Under the pieces are notes generated by a model. The model made no database searches, had not been told where the DNA came from, and saw only the letters and a program-made list of their open reading frames with translations. From UBA5738 sp964470995 (GTDB lineage: Bacteria > Patescibacteriota > Minisyncoccia > Minisyncoccales > UBA5738), in NCBI GenBank assembly GCA_964470995.1, contig CAYYEP010000002.1:41289-105288 (forward strand): 64,000 nucleotides of DNA. The letters run 5' to 3'. Of this stretch, positions 26,064 through 34,944 are shown piece after piece (position 1 is the stretch's first letter; each line of letters opens with the position of its first letter). The translations under genes were made by a program, and so were the position numbers.

Positions 26064-26678
26064 TTATTCAGTAAAGAAAACTAGACTTTCCCAAAAAATT
26101 TTAATCGCAAACAACACGAACAATAACGCCAACACTTTGAACGCGGGCGCGATAAAATTTTTTCTTATCAACAGCGCCCGGAACCGCGAAAATACAAATA
26201 CACACCCCGTAGTTGACAGAAACCATCCCGCCTCGAACATTAACAAAAAAAATACTTGGCCAAATGCCACGGATTGACGCATCGCGAATGCCATCGGCAC
26301 GCAAACCGTGAGCCAATATAACCAAAATAAGCCGTTGGCCGCCATCAGCAGAAAAACCTTTTTAAATGAGAATAATTGGCCTTCGCCATCAACATTTTTT
26401 ATTCTCCAGATGCGCGCGGCAAACCAAACCAAGATTATCGCCCCGATAAAAGAAATCGCATAGAAAACCCCTTGCGGCACAGCGAACAATGATAAAACCG
26501 CAAGAATAAACAACGCGATCAACGATTCCGAAGCCATGGCCCACCAAACAACTCGCAGACTTTTAACAAATCCAACCCGCAAAGATTCGGCCATAGCGCT
26601 GGTCAAAATCGGGCCGGGAACCGCCCCGCCAATAAATCCAACTATAAACGCACTGGCAATCTGACTCAAAAAATTCAT
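26064..26678 (-). CDS. LysE/RhtB-family amino-acid exporter
   Basis: 204 residues with six hydrophobic segments and the N-terminal family signature (GFIGGAVPGPILTSAMAESL). The family exports amino acids or homoserine lactones. Its place next to thrS and an asparaginase gene fits amino-acid balance, but the substrate is unknown. It starts 122 bp after the first cupin gene. Confidence 0.9.
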   Translation of the reverse strand: MNFLSQIASAFIVGFIGGAVPGPILTSAMAESLRVGFVKSLRVVWWAMASESLIALFILAVLSLFAVPQGVFYAISFIGAIILVWFAARIWRIKNVDGEGQLFSFKKVFLLMAANGLFWLYWLTVCVPMAFAMRQSVAFGQVFFLLMFEAGWFLSTTGCVFVFSRFRALLIRKNFIAPAFKVLALLFVLFAIKIFWESLVFFTE

Positions 26679-26800
26679 ATAAATTTATTTAAAACAACTA
26701 TCATCGGCTTTCCCATAAAAAATAATATTCTGGTATCCTTTGGAATGTCGGAATACATTACCCGCTATTTACGGACGCATGCTCCCTACTGTTGGTTTCG

Positions 26801-27172
26801 TTATAAAACCAGAAAATGGTCAGAGGGCGACCAGCCGGGATTCGAAATCACTTCAACCCAGGTTTCATTGCCAACCGCGTAATGAATCTTTCCCGGATCA
26901 ATCTTGTATTTCTCGCCCGCCCGCAGGCGATATGCAGTTTCATCGGCATAAATTACCAACTCGCCTTTGATAATCCGATAATGTTCGGTGGTTTTTTTGT
27001 GGTAATGCGGCTCGGATTTGTCGATCACCGCCACCGCCTTTCCCGAATCATCCGGCGTTTTTGCCGGTTCAATTTCGCAAACGATCTCGGTCACAGAATC
27101 TTTGCCGCTTTGAATAATGCGCTTGCCTGGATATTTGGCTTCCAAAGCGGCAATTACTTTTTGAGTATCCAT
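26801..27172 (-). CDS. Cupin-domain protein with intact metal motif
   Basis: 123 residues with motif 1 SEPHYHKKTTEHYRIIKGEL (two His and a Glu) and motif 2 PGKIHYAVG, so a metal site is likely. It resembles sugar-phosphate isomerase or mannose-isomerase-like cupins. It starts 12 bp after the asparaginase stop. Confidence 0.85.
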   Translation of the reverse strand: MDTQKVIAALEAKYPGKRIIQSGKDSVTEIVCEIEPAKTPDDSGKAVAVIDKSEPHYHKKTTEHYRIIKGELVIYADETAYRLRAGEKYKIDPGKIHYAVGNETWVEVISNPGWSPSDHFLVL

Positions 27173-27184
27173 TTTTTACCGATT

Positions 27185-28189
27185 TTACGCAGTGATCTCG
27201 CCGCAAAAATTCGTTTGCATCATTTTTTTGATCTCCTCCAAATCTTTTGTTTGCGCCAATATCCACATCAGTTTGGTTACCGCCGCCTCGGAGGTCATAT
27301 CAAATGCCGAAATTGCGCCCGCTTCCAGCGCGGCTCCGCCGGCTTCGTATAAAAACATTTTTGCTGAACCTTCCACGCACTGGGTTGCAATTACCACCGG
27401 GATGCCCGCTTTAACCGCCTTATTAATTGCTGGAACTAACGAAAGATCGCCGCTGGGTACATTGCCCGCGCCGTAAGAATTCAAAACAATACCCCTAACG
27501 CCGCTATCAATCGCCCCTTCAATATATTTTGAGTTTAGACCCGGAAAAATCTGGTAGAACATCACTTCGCTCTCAAAATCAGGAAGATATTTCAATTCTC
27601 CTTCTTTTGGATGGCAAACTCTTTCGGCATTTATTTCCGGCTCCAGCGCAATGCACCCCAGCGGCAAAGCCACCGGCGACCAAAAAGCGTTTAGTTTGGA
27701 TTCGCTCCGTTTTTGCGCCCGGTTGCCGCGTAAAATTTTGGTTCCGAAAACAATACAAACTTCCGGTATGTCTAACAATGCCGTTTTGGCCGCGTTTATC
27801 AAGTTGTTCTGGGCATCGCTGGCCAGATCAAAAATAGGTTTTTGCGCCCCAGTCAAAACCACCGGCTTTGATAAATTTTGCAAAGCAAAAGATAGGGCCG
27901 AGGCAGTATAGGCCATAGTGTCGGTGCCATGCGCCACCACAAACCCGTCATACTTGTTGTAATTTTCGCAAATAACCAGCGCCAATTTCTTCCATATGCC
28001 AGGATGCATATTGGTACTGTCGATATTGGCCACAAACTTGAAATCAAAATCCGCCAGATTATTAATGCCTGGAACCAATACTAATAGATCCTGAAAATCC
28101 GCGGCCGGACCCAATAGTCCATTTTCTTTTTTCACCATCCCAATGGTTCCGCCGCAAGAAATAAAGCAAATTTTCTTTTTCATAATCAT
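27185..28189 (-). CDS. Type I L-asparaginase
   Basis: Hydrolyses asparagine to aspartate and ammonia. From the ATG at 28189 the protein is 334 residues; ATG 28183 is nearly as good and gives the usual MKKKICF start. Motif 1 is FISCGGTIGM (catalytic Thr retained, first Thr replaced by Cys), motif 2 is VVAHGTDTMAYTA and the Lys site is LTGAQKPIFDLASDAQNN. GatD of archaea shares this fold, but there is no GatE neighbour. GAGAG lies 5 nt before the start, 15 nt after the thrS stop. Confidence 0.92.
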   Translation of the reverse strand: MIMKKKICFISCGGTIGMVKKENGLLGPAADFQDLLVLVPGINNLADFDFKFVANIDSTNMHPGIWKKLALVICENYNKYDGFVVAHGTDTMAYTASALSFALQNLSKPVVLTGAQKPIFDLASDAQNNLINAAKTALLDIPEVCIVFGTKILRGNRAQKRSESKLNAFWSPVALPLGCIALEPEINAERVCHPKEGELKYLPDFESEVMFYQIFPGLNSKYIEGAIDSGVRGIVLNSYGAGNVPSGDLSLVPAINKAVKAGIPVVIATQCVEGSAKMFLYEAGGAALEAGAISAFDMTSEAAVTKLMWILAQTKDLEEIKKMMQTNFCGEITA

Positions 28190-28203
28190 ATTGTCTCTCA
28201 ACC

Positions 28204-30000
28204 TTAATTTCGGTTTTTGATTTTGGCAAGGACTTCGGCGATAAAATCTTTTTTTGAAATTGTGCGGGCGGCTTTGGCGCCGCGGTCGCGAACAGATAGC
28301 GTTTCAGACTGCTTCTCTTTATCTCCAATCACCAAAACATAAGGAATCTTTTCGCCGGCGGCTTTGCGGATCTTGTTGCCCAGGGTCTCGTCGGCAGAAT
28401 CAACTTCCGCGCGAATACCCGCTTGCCGAAACTCATCGGCCAGCTTTTGGCAAAAATCAACGTGCGCTTCGCCCACCGAAAGGATTTTAGCCTGCACCGG
28501 CGACAGCCAAACCGGGAACGCCCCAGCGTAATGCTCAATCAACAACCCGATAAATCTTTCGAATGATCCAAACAGCGCGCGATGCAGCATATACGGCCGC
28601 TCTGGCTCGCCCTTTTGATTCACAAATGACATTCCAAATCTTTCCGGCAAATTGAAATCAAACTGCAAGGTAGAACACTGCCATTCCCGGCCCAAAACAT
28701 CCTTTATCTTGAAATCAAGCTTGGGCCCGTAAAACGCCGCCTCACCCAGCTCCTCTTTAAAGTTTAATCCACTTCCTTTGGCAACGTTGCGCAAAATATT
28801 TTCGGTAAATTCCCATCCTTCGTCATCACCGGCGTATTTTTCCTTTTTCTGCGGATCGCGCAACGATAAATAGACATTCACCGATTCCATCGGAAAGCCA
28901 AACGCCCCGTACACATAAGCGATAAAATCAATCACGCGCTTAAGCTCGTCCTCCACCTGCTCCTTGCGGCAAATAATATGCGCGTCATCCTGCGTAAAAC
29001 CGCGCACGCGCGTCAATCCGGAAAGCTCGCCTTTTTTTTCATAACGGTAAACCGTGCCGCACTCGGCCCAGCGCATCGGAAATTCCCGGTACGAATGCAA
29101 ATCGTTTTTGTATATCCGCACGTGGAACGGGCAATTCATCGGCTTAAGCAGATACTGCTCCGATTCTTCAAGTTTTTTACCGGTTTTCAAGTCCTCTAAT
29201 GACTGGCCCACTTCCATTGCCGGATACATACTCGATGAATAAAACCCCCAATGGCCGGATTTTTCCCACAACCTCCGATTGCCGATATGGGGAGTGCGTA
29301 CCAATTCATAGCCCGCCTTCAAGTGAGCGTCATACCAAAAATCCTCGATCACGCGCCAAAGCATCGCCCCATTGGGATGCCATAACGCCAATCCCAATCC
29401 CGCGTCTTCATCAATATGAAACAGGTCAAGCTCTTTTCCAAGTTTGCGATGATCGCGCTTTTCCGCCTCCTCCAAATTTTTCAGATACGCTTCAAGTTCG
29501 GACTTGGAACTAAATGCCGCTCCATAAAGGCGAGTCAGCATTTTATTTTTTTCATTGCCTTTCCAATAAGCTCCGGCAATCTTTTGCAGTTTAAATCCGT
29601 CTATCGCCAAATCCTTGCCCGATTCAATATGCGGCCCGCGGCAAAGATCAATAAAATCGCCGCTCCGGTAAACTAAAAACTTTTGTTCACCCTCGTTTTC
29701 CAAATCGGAAATAATCTCTAGTTTATATGGCTGGTCCGCAAAAATTTCCCGCGCCGCATCCAGCGAAACCTCGCGCCGCTCGAACGTCACCCCGCCGCCG
29801 ATGATTCTTTTCATCTTAATCTCGATCTCTTTTAAATTTTCAGGCGCCAGATTTTTTCCGGCCAGATCAAAATCATAATAAAAACCATCTTCGATCGCCG
29901 GACCAATACCAAACTTCGCCTCCGGATATAGGCTTTTTACCGCCGCCGCCATTATATGCGCCAGCGAATGTCGCGCCGCCTCAATTTTATTATTTTCCAT
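28204..30000 (-). CDS. thrS: Threonyl-tRNA synthetase lacking the TGS domain
   Basis: Charges tRNA-Thr. The 598 residues start directly with the editing-domain HxxxH motif (AARHSLAHIMAAAVKSLYPE), and DLCRGPH supplies the editing Cys. The roughly 60-residue N-terminal TGS domain of E. coli ThrRS is absent. The class II core has KPMNCPFHVRIYKNDLHSYR (zinc Cys), RVRGFTQDDAHI and, at the end, MLHRALFGSFERFIG; the anticodon-binding domain follows. A T-box leader lies upstream, with a repeat element placed between it and the start codon. Confidence 0.97.
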   Translation of the reverse strand: MENNKIEAARHSLAHIMAAAVKSLYPEAKFGIGPAIEDGFYYDFDLAGKNLAPENLKEIEIKMKRIIGGGVTFERREVSLDAAREIFADQPYKLEIISDLENEGEQKFLVYRSGDFIDLCRGPHIESGKDLAIDGFKLQKIAGAYWKGNEKNKMLTRLYGAAFSSKSELEAYLKNLEEAEKRDHRKLGKELDLFHIDEDAGLGLALWHPNGAMLWRVIEDFWYDAHLKAGYELVRTPHIGNRRLWEKSGHWGFYSSSMYPAMEVGQSLEDLKTGKKLEESEQYLLKPMNCPFHVRIYKNDLHSYREFPMRWAECGTVYRYEKKGELSGLTRVRGFTQDDAHIICRKEQVEDELKRVIDFIAYVYGAFGFPMESVNVYLSLRDPQKKEKYAGDDEGWEFTENILRNVAKGSGLNFKEELGEAAFYGPKLDFKIKDVLGREWQCSTLQFDFNLPERFGMSFVNQKGEPERPYMLHRALFGSFERFIGLLIEHYAGAFPVWLSPVQAKILSVGEAHVDFCQKLADEFRQAGIRAEVDSADETLGNKIRKAAGEKIPYVLVIGDKEKQSETLSVRDRGAKAARTISKKDFIAEVLAKIKNRN

Positions 30001-30006
30001 ATTTTT

Positions 30007-30187
30007 GTTTATTTATCTGCCGGAATACTCCGCCGGCTTTGCCACGGGGATGAATGGCTGCCCGTAGCGTCGCGGCGGCTATAAATAAACTTTTCCTAAC
30101 ACGCGCGCAAGCGAAGCGGAAGGAATGCCTCGAGGCTCATCGTTTCGAATGCGAACCGCCCAGCGGTCAGCCCCGGAGTAGTTTATT
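30007..30187 (+). repeat. GC-rich repeat family 1, long copy inside the thrS leader
   Basis: Runs from GTTTATTTATCTGCCGGAAT to GGAGTAGTTTATTTTA and contains the core GCCGGCTTTGCCACGGGGAT followed by GAATGGCTGCCCGTA. An extra hairpin-rich insert lies near its right end. It ends 7 bp before the thrS start codon and therefore forms almost all of the mRNA between the T-box terminator and thrS. Confidence 0.85.
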
Positions 30188-30253
30188 TTAAATACATTTT
30201 GCCGCAGCCTAACCTTATCGGATATCCACAAGATTAATCCTCCCAAAAAACGC

Positions 30254-30307
30254 AAAACCTCGCCCAAACACTAAATCATCAAATTTAGTATTAGGGCGAG
30301 GTTTTTT
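30254..30307 (-). terminator. T-box terminator hairpin
   Basis: On the minus strand AAAACCTCGCCC/GGGCGAGGTTTT extended by AATACTAAAT/ATTTAGTGTT, followed by TTTTGCGTTTTTT. It lies just after the T-box sequence. Confidence 0.85.
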
Positions 30308-30454
30308 GCTCTCGCGGTTCCACCTAAGTTACTCCCGCCTTGGCAAGAATATCTCTTTTTGCCGTTTCAGCTTGGACCATTCAAGGTTCCCGTCTTTTAT
30401 CCGGGATTGCGATTGGTAGCCGCAACGATTGCTTCCATGGCAATATTCTGTTAT
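30254..30454 (-). promoter_or_regulatory. T-box riboswitch leader of thrS
   Basis: The minus strand contains TTAGGTGGAACCGCGAG at 30327-30311, the T-box sequence with a UGGA bulge that would pair with a tRNA ending in U-CCA. A stem-I-like domain of about 104 nt spans 30449-30346, closed by AGAATAT/ATATTCT. A terminator hairpin follows. Binding of uncharged tRNA-Thr would favour the antiterminator and thrS expression. The specifier codon cannot be placed with confidence. Confidence 0.85.
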
Positions 30455-30460
30455 AGACTC

Positions 30461-30489
30461 ATCTTAATTCCGCAAAACCAAGATGTCAA
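30461..30489 (-). promoter_or_regulatory. Promoter of the thrS T-box transcript
   Basis: TTGACA, 17 bp, TAAGAT on the minus strand. The start near 30454 puts the base of stem I at the very 5' end of the RNA. Confidence 0.75.
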
Positions 30490-30530
30490 TAGTAGTATGC
30501 AACAAAACCCGCTCATCTCGAATATAAAAA

Positions 30531-30557
30531 GCCCCGGAATCTTCAAAGATCGGGGCC
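30531..30557 (-). terminator. Terminator overlapping the end of the 30543 gene
   Basis: GGCCCCGATCTT/AAGATTCCGGGGC followed by TTTTTAT on the minus strand. The stem includes the last codons of the gene. Confidence 0.7.
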
Positions 30558-30971
30558 ATACAACACTAAAATTTTTTCCATAATCTTGGCGGGATCATTC
30601 TCTGCCGGATCAACCGGATAACACGTAAAACCCGCCCTCGCCAGCACATTCCTAATTATGGCGCAATCTATAAATTCGGAACCGATAATCAACGCCGTCC
30701 GCATACCCACCATGTACACCCGGTAACAGCCCGGAATTTCAAAGATCGCCCGCGCCAATTCGTTCGCTATCGGGTTTTCGGCAAAATCCCTCTGCCTGGT
30801 ATCCCGGTAAATCGTAACATATAAGTAATCGTTAACGGCTTTACTAATATCTCCCGTAATTATTTTCCTGGTTTTTCTTTCCGCCAAAAGCTCACCTCCA
30901 ATTCGACATATTTCAATGATAATATCGCCAATGCGGCATCTTGATTCCCCGAACAAACCCGATATCCGCAA
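30543..30971 (-). CDS. Hypothetical protein, 142 residues
   Basis: No family is recognised. The sequence is mixed alpha/beta with no membrane segment (IGDIIIEICRIGGELLAERK, IANELARAIFEIPGCYRVYM, CAIIRNVLARAGFTCYPVDP). An internal Met would give a shorter form. It is isolated: a family 2 repeat abuts its 5' side and its own terminator overlaps its end, just before the thrS promoter. Confidence 0.6.
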   Translation of the reverse strand: MRISGLFGESRCRIGDIIIEICRIGGELLAERKTRKIITGDISKAVNDYLYVTIYRDTRQRDFAENPIANELARAIFEIPGCYRVYMVGMRTALIIGSEFIDCAIIRNVLARAGFTCYPVDPAENDPAKIMEKILVLYGPDL

Positions 30972-30976
30972 ACTAA

Positions 30977-31155
30977 TGAATCTCCCCGGCCTTACGCCAC
31001 GGGGTATTTTCGTTGAACCGCCTTCCGCTTTGCTCCAGGCATCCCCCGCATACTGCGGGGGAAAATCTTCATCCCCACGCTTCCTCCCGATTACGGGAGG
31101 CGCCCCGCCGCAGTCGCGGCGGAAAACGCGCGGGGTATTAAGATTTGTTCAATAA
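30977..31155 (-). repeat. GC-rich repeat family 2, copy 2
   Basis: The minus strand runs from TTGAACAAATCTTAATACCC to GGCCGGGGAGATTCA. It shares ends and the CCCCCGCAGTATGCGGGGG hairpin with copy 1 and carries two additional hairpins (CCGCCGCGACTGCGGCGG and CCTCCCGTAATCGGGAGG). It fills nearly the whole gap. Confidence 0.8.
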
Positions 31156-31166
31156 TGATTGCGATT

Positions 31167-32954
31167 CTAGCGCCCTAATTCATGGCACATTTCCAAAAAA
31201 GTCGCGTTGCTCCAAGCCTGGTTTGGGCATCCCGCCGGCGCATAGCCGCTTGCCGAACTGATCTCCGAAGCGCACCCAACCGCGCTATGCCACAAAATAT
31301 CATTTGCGCTTGCCTCAAAAATTCTTTCGATATAATTCGCGTACCCGGATTTATCCAAACGAACCATTGATACCGCCGCCAGGTTGTTTACCCAAAACCA
31401 CGAATCACCGTTATGATATGCCGCCGGATCGATTCCGGCATCATCTCCTTTAAAATCAGGGTCTTTTTTATCCAAAGTACTCAATCCGCCCCAATCAAGC
31501 CATAAAGCCTTTAACGCCGCATCGAAAACCCCTCGCCACTCGTTTTTCTTCAACAGCTGCGGATAAATATAAGCCGCCAAAAAAATATTCGGCCGGTGAC
31601 AAAATTCCGCCTTACCTTCCAAATCAATCCTGTCGGCCAGATTGCCATTATGGAAAAATTTTTTTCTCACGGCCGCCGCGGTCTTTTCTTCCAAATCGGA
31701 ATAATACGATCGCTTCTTCATATCGAACGCGATTGCTCCCGCCAATCCATACATATTCAACCGTAAGGCCTGAATCTCAACCGCCGCGCCGCCGCGATCC
31801 AGGCTATCCATCCATGTCATCTTTGGCTTATGAACCGCCAAAAAATTTTTTGTATCTTCGGCCAAAAGCCGCTCAATTGCTCTTTCAAGCCCAAAAAATA
31901 TCCTCTCAATTTCGTTTATATTCGCCTTCTCGTTTTTTATAAATTCCGCCGCGCGCAAAAAAAGCCATCCAACCGCATCTGCCGAATCCTTGTACTCATA
32001 GCCTTCGGCCGCCAAATCATCTATTTGCCGCCAGAGTATCTCTTTGGCCGCCTTTCGGTCGCAAAATGACATCCCCCTCAATGACACCGCTTCATCCCGC
32101 CGCCATACCTGAAAAAACCAAGGCAGGCCGGCGCGCAACGCCTCACGCCCGCCCTTTTTTACGCGCATCATTCCCAAAGCATTGGCGGCCGCTTCCCTCG
32201 CCGGACACATCCCGCCCGCCTTCTTTACGGCCGATAAATTTTTATTCAAATTTTCTGTATCCGGCGGCAAAGCCTTTTTTTTGGCGCGGCCTGCGGCGCG
32301 CCACGCCTCCCGGGCCGTTCTAATTGCTTCTTTTCTATTAACCCCGGCCCCGATCGCAATCCTCGATACCGCTAGTTCCACAGGCTTAAAAACCCACCTT
32401 TCGGCCGGCTCGTCTTGCCGCAATCGGTCGTTTTTGTAACTATGTTTTATCCATTCTTCGTTTGTTTCAACCATTCCAAAATCGCCCCAAAGTGCGACAA
32501 AAAAATCCGGCAAAAAACCTCCCGCCTGTTTAAAACTTACCATTACCGCGCCGTCCTCCATCCATACCCGGTAATTCCGACCGAACTCCGGCGAATCATA
32601 CGCGTCTTTAATATCAAAAAAAATTTCTATCGGCGAAAACTTTTCCAGTTCGTAAAACAGGCTGTTGGACCCCAACAATCGAAAAGTCTCTCCAAATTCC
32701 GTCCCGGCCCTTTTAACGTTATCGCTTCCCGCCGCTATACTCTCTATGGCCCCGCGGCCGCACGGCCGGATATCTTCAATAATTTTTACGAAACGCCCGC
32801 CGTCCAAAGATAAAAACCAGCCCTGATAACGGCTGGCGATTTTACCGCCCGTCCATAAAAAACTGCCGTCCTTTGCCAGCATCAGGCTGGCATCTTCCGT
32901 ATCAACGGTTTTTATTAACTGCCGGTTGTTATCGAAATTATGGATGATTTCCAC
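31167..32954 (-). CDS. Amylo-alpha-1,6-glucosidase/GH15-like glycogen debranching enzyme
   Basis: About 595 residues from a GTG at 32954 (a TTG at 33005 would add 17 hydrophobic residues). The C-terminal half has the features of GDE-type (alpha/alpha)6 glucosidases: LPWFFQVWRRDEAVSLRGMS, KPKMTWMDSL, DPAAYHNGDSWFWVNN and APAGCPNQAWSNATFLEM. These hold the expected acidic residues and sugar-stacking Trp. The N-terminal 200 residues are probably the beta-sandwich domain. It would trim alpha-1,6 branches of glycogen. It starts about 70 bp after the GT3 synthase gene and ends the cluster. Confidence 0.85.
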   Translation of the reverse strand: MEIIHNFDNNRQLIKTVDTEDASLMLAKDGSFLWTGGKIASRYQGWFLSLDGGRFVKIIEDIRPCGRGAIESIAAGSDNVKRAGTEFGETFRLLGSNSLFYELEKFSPIEIFFDIKDAYDSPEFGRNYRVWMEDGAVMVSFKQAGGFLPDFFVALWGDFGMVETNEEWIKHSYKNDRLRQDEPAERWVFKPVELAVSRIAIGAGVNRKEAIRTAREAWRAAGRAKKKALPPDTENLNKNLSAVKKAGGMCPAREAAANALGMMRVKKGGREALRAGLPWFFQVWRRDEAVSLRGMSFCDRKAAKEILWRQIDDLAAEGYEYKDSADAVGWLFLRAAEFIKNEKANINEIERIFFGLERAIERLLAEDTKNFLAVHKPKMTWMDSLDRGGAAVEIQALRLNMYGLAGAIAFDMKKRSYYSDLEEKTAAAVRKKFFHNGNLADRIDLEGKAEFCHRPNIFLAAYIYPQLLKKNEWRGVFDAALKALWLDWGGLSTLDKKDPDFKGDDAGIDPAAYHNGDSWFWVNNLAAVSMVRLDKSGYANYIERIFEASANDILWHSAVGCASEISSASGYAPAGCPNQAWSNATFLEMCHELGR

Positions 32955-33027
32955 GTAATAAACAAAAAATATTAAAACTAACCCGCTCGGACAGAACAAA
33001 ATCAATCAAAAAGAATCATTTAAGAAA

Positions 33028-34845
33028 CTAGTTTCTATTAGTTTCCGAATTTATCGCTTTATTATGCGCGCTGACATAGTTCTCAACCAGCCTTTCCCAA
33101 TCAAAATTCTCCACCAGTTCCCGCGCGTTAATCTTGTTTTCGACGCGCTCGTGCCCGGACAACGCCGCATAATCGTAAAGCATCGCCCCTAACTGCGCCA
33201 CAATGTCTGGTTCTTGCTTGCCAAAATTATTAACAATAAAAATTCCCGGGCAACGGCTGTCGCGCGGCAAACGCGACAAATACCGGCCCAAACCGCTTAA
33301 ATCGCTGGTAATTGATGCCACCCCCTCCGCCGCCGCCTCGATTGGCGTGTAACCCCAGGGCTCGTAATATGACGGAAACACCCCCAAGTGGCACCCCTGG
33401 ATTGCTTCCTGCATACTCAAATTAAGCAAACGATCGTTTTCGCTTAAATAACTGGGATAAAAAACCACCTTCACCCGGTCATCTTTGGAATTAGCCAGCC
33501 CCTGTTCGGCCAAAGCGCTCATAATCGCATCGTTGCGATAGCCTAGCTCATGCGTACAAACCGGAGGATTACCGCTTCTCTTTGCCTTGCGCAATTTACG
33601 ATCCAGTTCCCGGTGCGCTTCTTCACTAAAAATATCAGTACTCTTCAAATCCGAATCGGACACCAGCGAATACATAAAACTTTCCGTTATCGCCGCCGAA
33701 TTTTCATCCACGAATTGTTTGATATCGTAATAATTGCCGCGGCCTTCGGTTAAATCGCTCTTAATACCGGTAGTCTTCGACGGAATCCACAAAAACGCCA
33801 CAATCGTTTTGGGACTCCTCTCCTGCTTCAGCCGGCGATTCAAGTCTCCCAGCGCCTTGATAAAAACATCTGCTCCCTTGGCATGAAATTCATACCTTGC
33901 CATCATAAAATAAAAAAGCGTGTTCTTTAGGTCGAATGTGTAATAAGGAAAAAAATTATAAAAAATGAACTCCCGGATACGGCCGCGCTGGATGCGATGT
34001 TTGATTGCCGCTTCTTCAAAACTCAAATATCCGCCCACGTCCAAACCGTTGGGTAAAAAAATATCGGGCGTACGGCCCAAAAAATACTGGCATTCCACCC
34101 CGGTAATTTCGCTCACGGTCGTAAACACCGTCGCTTCATTGGCAGCCGCCTTTTCCAGCAAATGTTTTGCCTGAATATGATAGTTATAGGCCTCCTTTTG
34201 CGCATCGATACGCTCAATATCCGCGTAAAGATCGATATTATTAAACGCCAAACTTCTTCCCAGTGTCGTGGCATGAGTGGTAAATATCGAAGAAATGTTG
34301 CTCTGGCAAAATTTTTTGGCGAATAAAAGCGCTGAACCCGCCAGCCATTCGTGGCAATGGATCGCCATCTTTTTTTCCGCAAAAACCCGCTGTAATTGTT
34401 CAATCAATTTTCCCGCCGCCCATCCCCACACCACCGGCTCGTCAAATTCAAATCCCGACTCCATCGAATCGATCTTGTACGAATTCCAAAGCTCGAATTT
34501 ATAATGATTTATCCCCGGCCATAAACTGGAAAAATCAATCAAAATAACCTGCGGCTCACCTTCGATCAGCCACCTTCCGAAATGGCATTTGATTCCCTGA
34601 TTCTCCAGATGCGAGAAAACCTCCTCCAAGCGTCCCTCGGGCATCTTTTCCTCAAACTGATATTTTGAATTCTGGGAAAGATAGGGACCCACCAATATAT
34701 AGCCTTGGCGGTAGCGCTTCACCGTTTGCGCCGCTTTTGTCGCCAAAACGGTATTGATCCCGCCAATCTTGTTGCAAACCTCCCAGGAAATTTCCAGGAG
34801 CATATCTGCCTGTGGTACCAACGTTGTTTTTTTAATTTCAGCCAT
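33028..34845 (-). CDS. GT3-family (eukaryote-type) glycogen synthase
   Basis: 605 residues from ATG 34845. The motifs are those of animal/fungal GYS rather than bacterial GlgA: LLEISWEVCNKIGGINTVLA at the N-terminus, CHEWLAGSALLFAKKF, SIFTTHATTLGRSLAF, ATVFTTVSEITGVECQYFLG, PNGLDVGGYLSFEEA, FHAKGADVFIKALGDLNRRL and the late GCHLGVFPSYYEPWGYTPIE with its catalytic Glu. GT3 enzymes use UDP-glucose, which PGM and GalU in this window could supply. It is found here without the regulatory tails of animal GYS. Confidence 0.92.
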   Translation of the reverse strand: MAEIKKTTLVPQADMLLEISWEVCNKIGGINTVLATKAAQTVKRYRQGYILVGPYLSQNSKYQFEEKMPEGRLEEVFSHLENQGIKCHFGRWLIEGEPQVILIDFSSLWPGINHYKFELWNSYKIDSMESGFEFDEPVVWGWAAGKLIEQLQRVFAEKKMAIHCHEWLAGSALLFAKKFCQSNISSIFTTHATTLGRSLAFNNIDLYADIERIDAQKEAYNYHIQAKHLLEKAAANEATVFTTVSEITGVECQYFLGRTPDIFLPNGLDVGGYLSFEEAAIKHRIQRGRIREFIFYNFFPYYTFDLKNTLFYFMMARYEFHAKGADVFIKALGDLNRRLKQERSPKTIVAFLWIPSKTTGIKSDLTEGRGNYYDIKQFVDENSAAITESFMYSLVSDSDLKSTDIFSEEAHRELDRKLRKAKRSGNPPVCTHELGYRNDAIMSALAEQGLANSKDDRVKVVFYPSYLSENDRLLNLSMQEAIQGCHLGVFPSYYEPWGYTPIEAAAEGVASITSDLSGLGRYLSRLPRDSRCPGIFIVNNFGKQEPDIVAQLGAMLYDYAALSGHERVENKINARELVENFDWERLVENYVSAHNKAINSETNRN

Positions 34846-34944
34846 ATCTAAAAATAGCAAATTGTAAAATTAAGTTCTTTTAAAAATACGCGCCGGCGAA
34901 AACAATCTTCGATGCCAATCAAAACACAAACAGTCCGACGCGCT

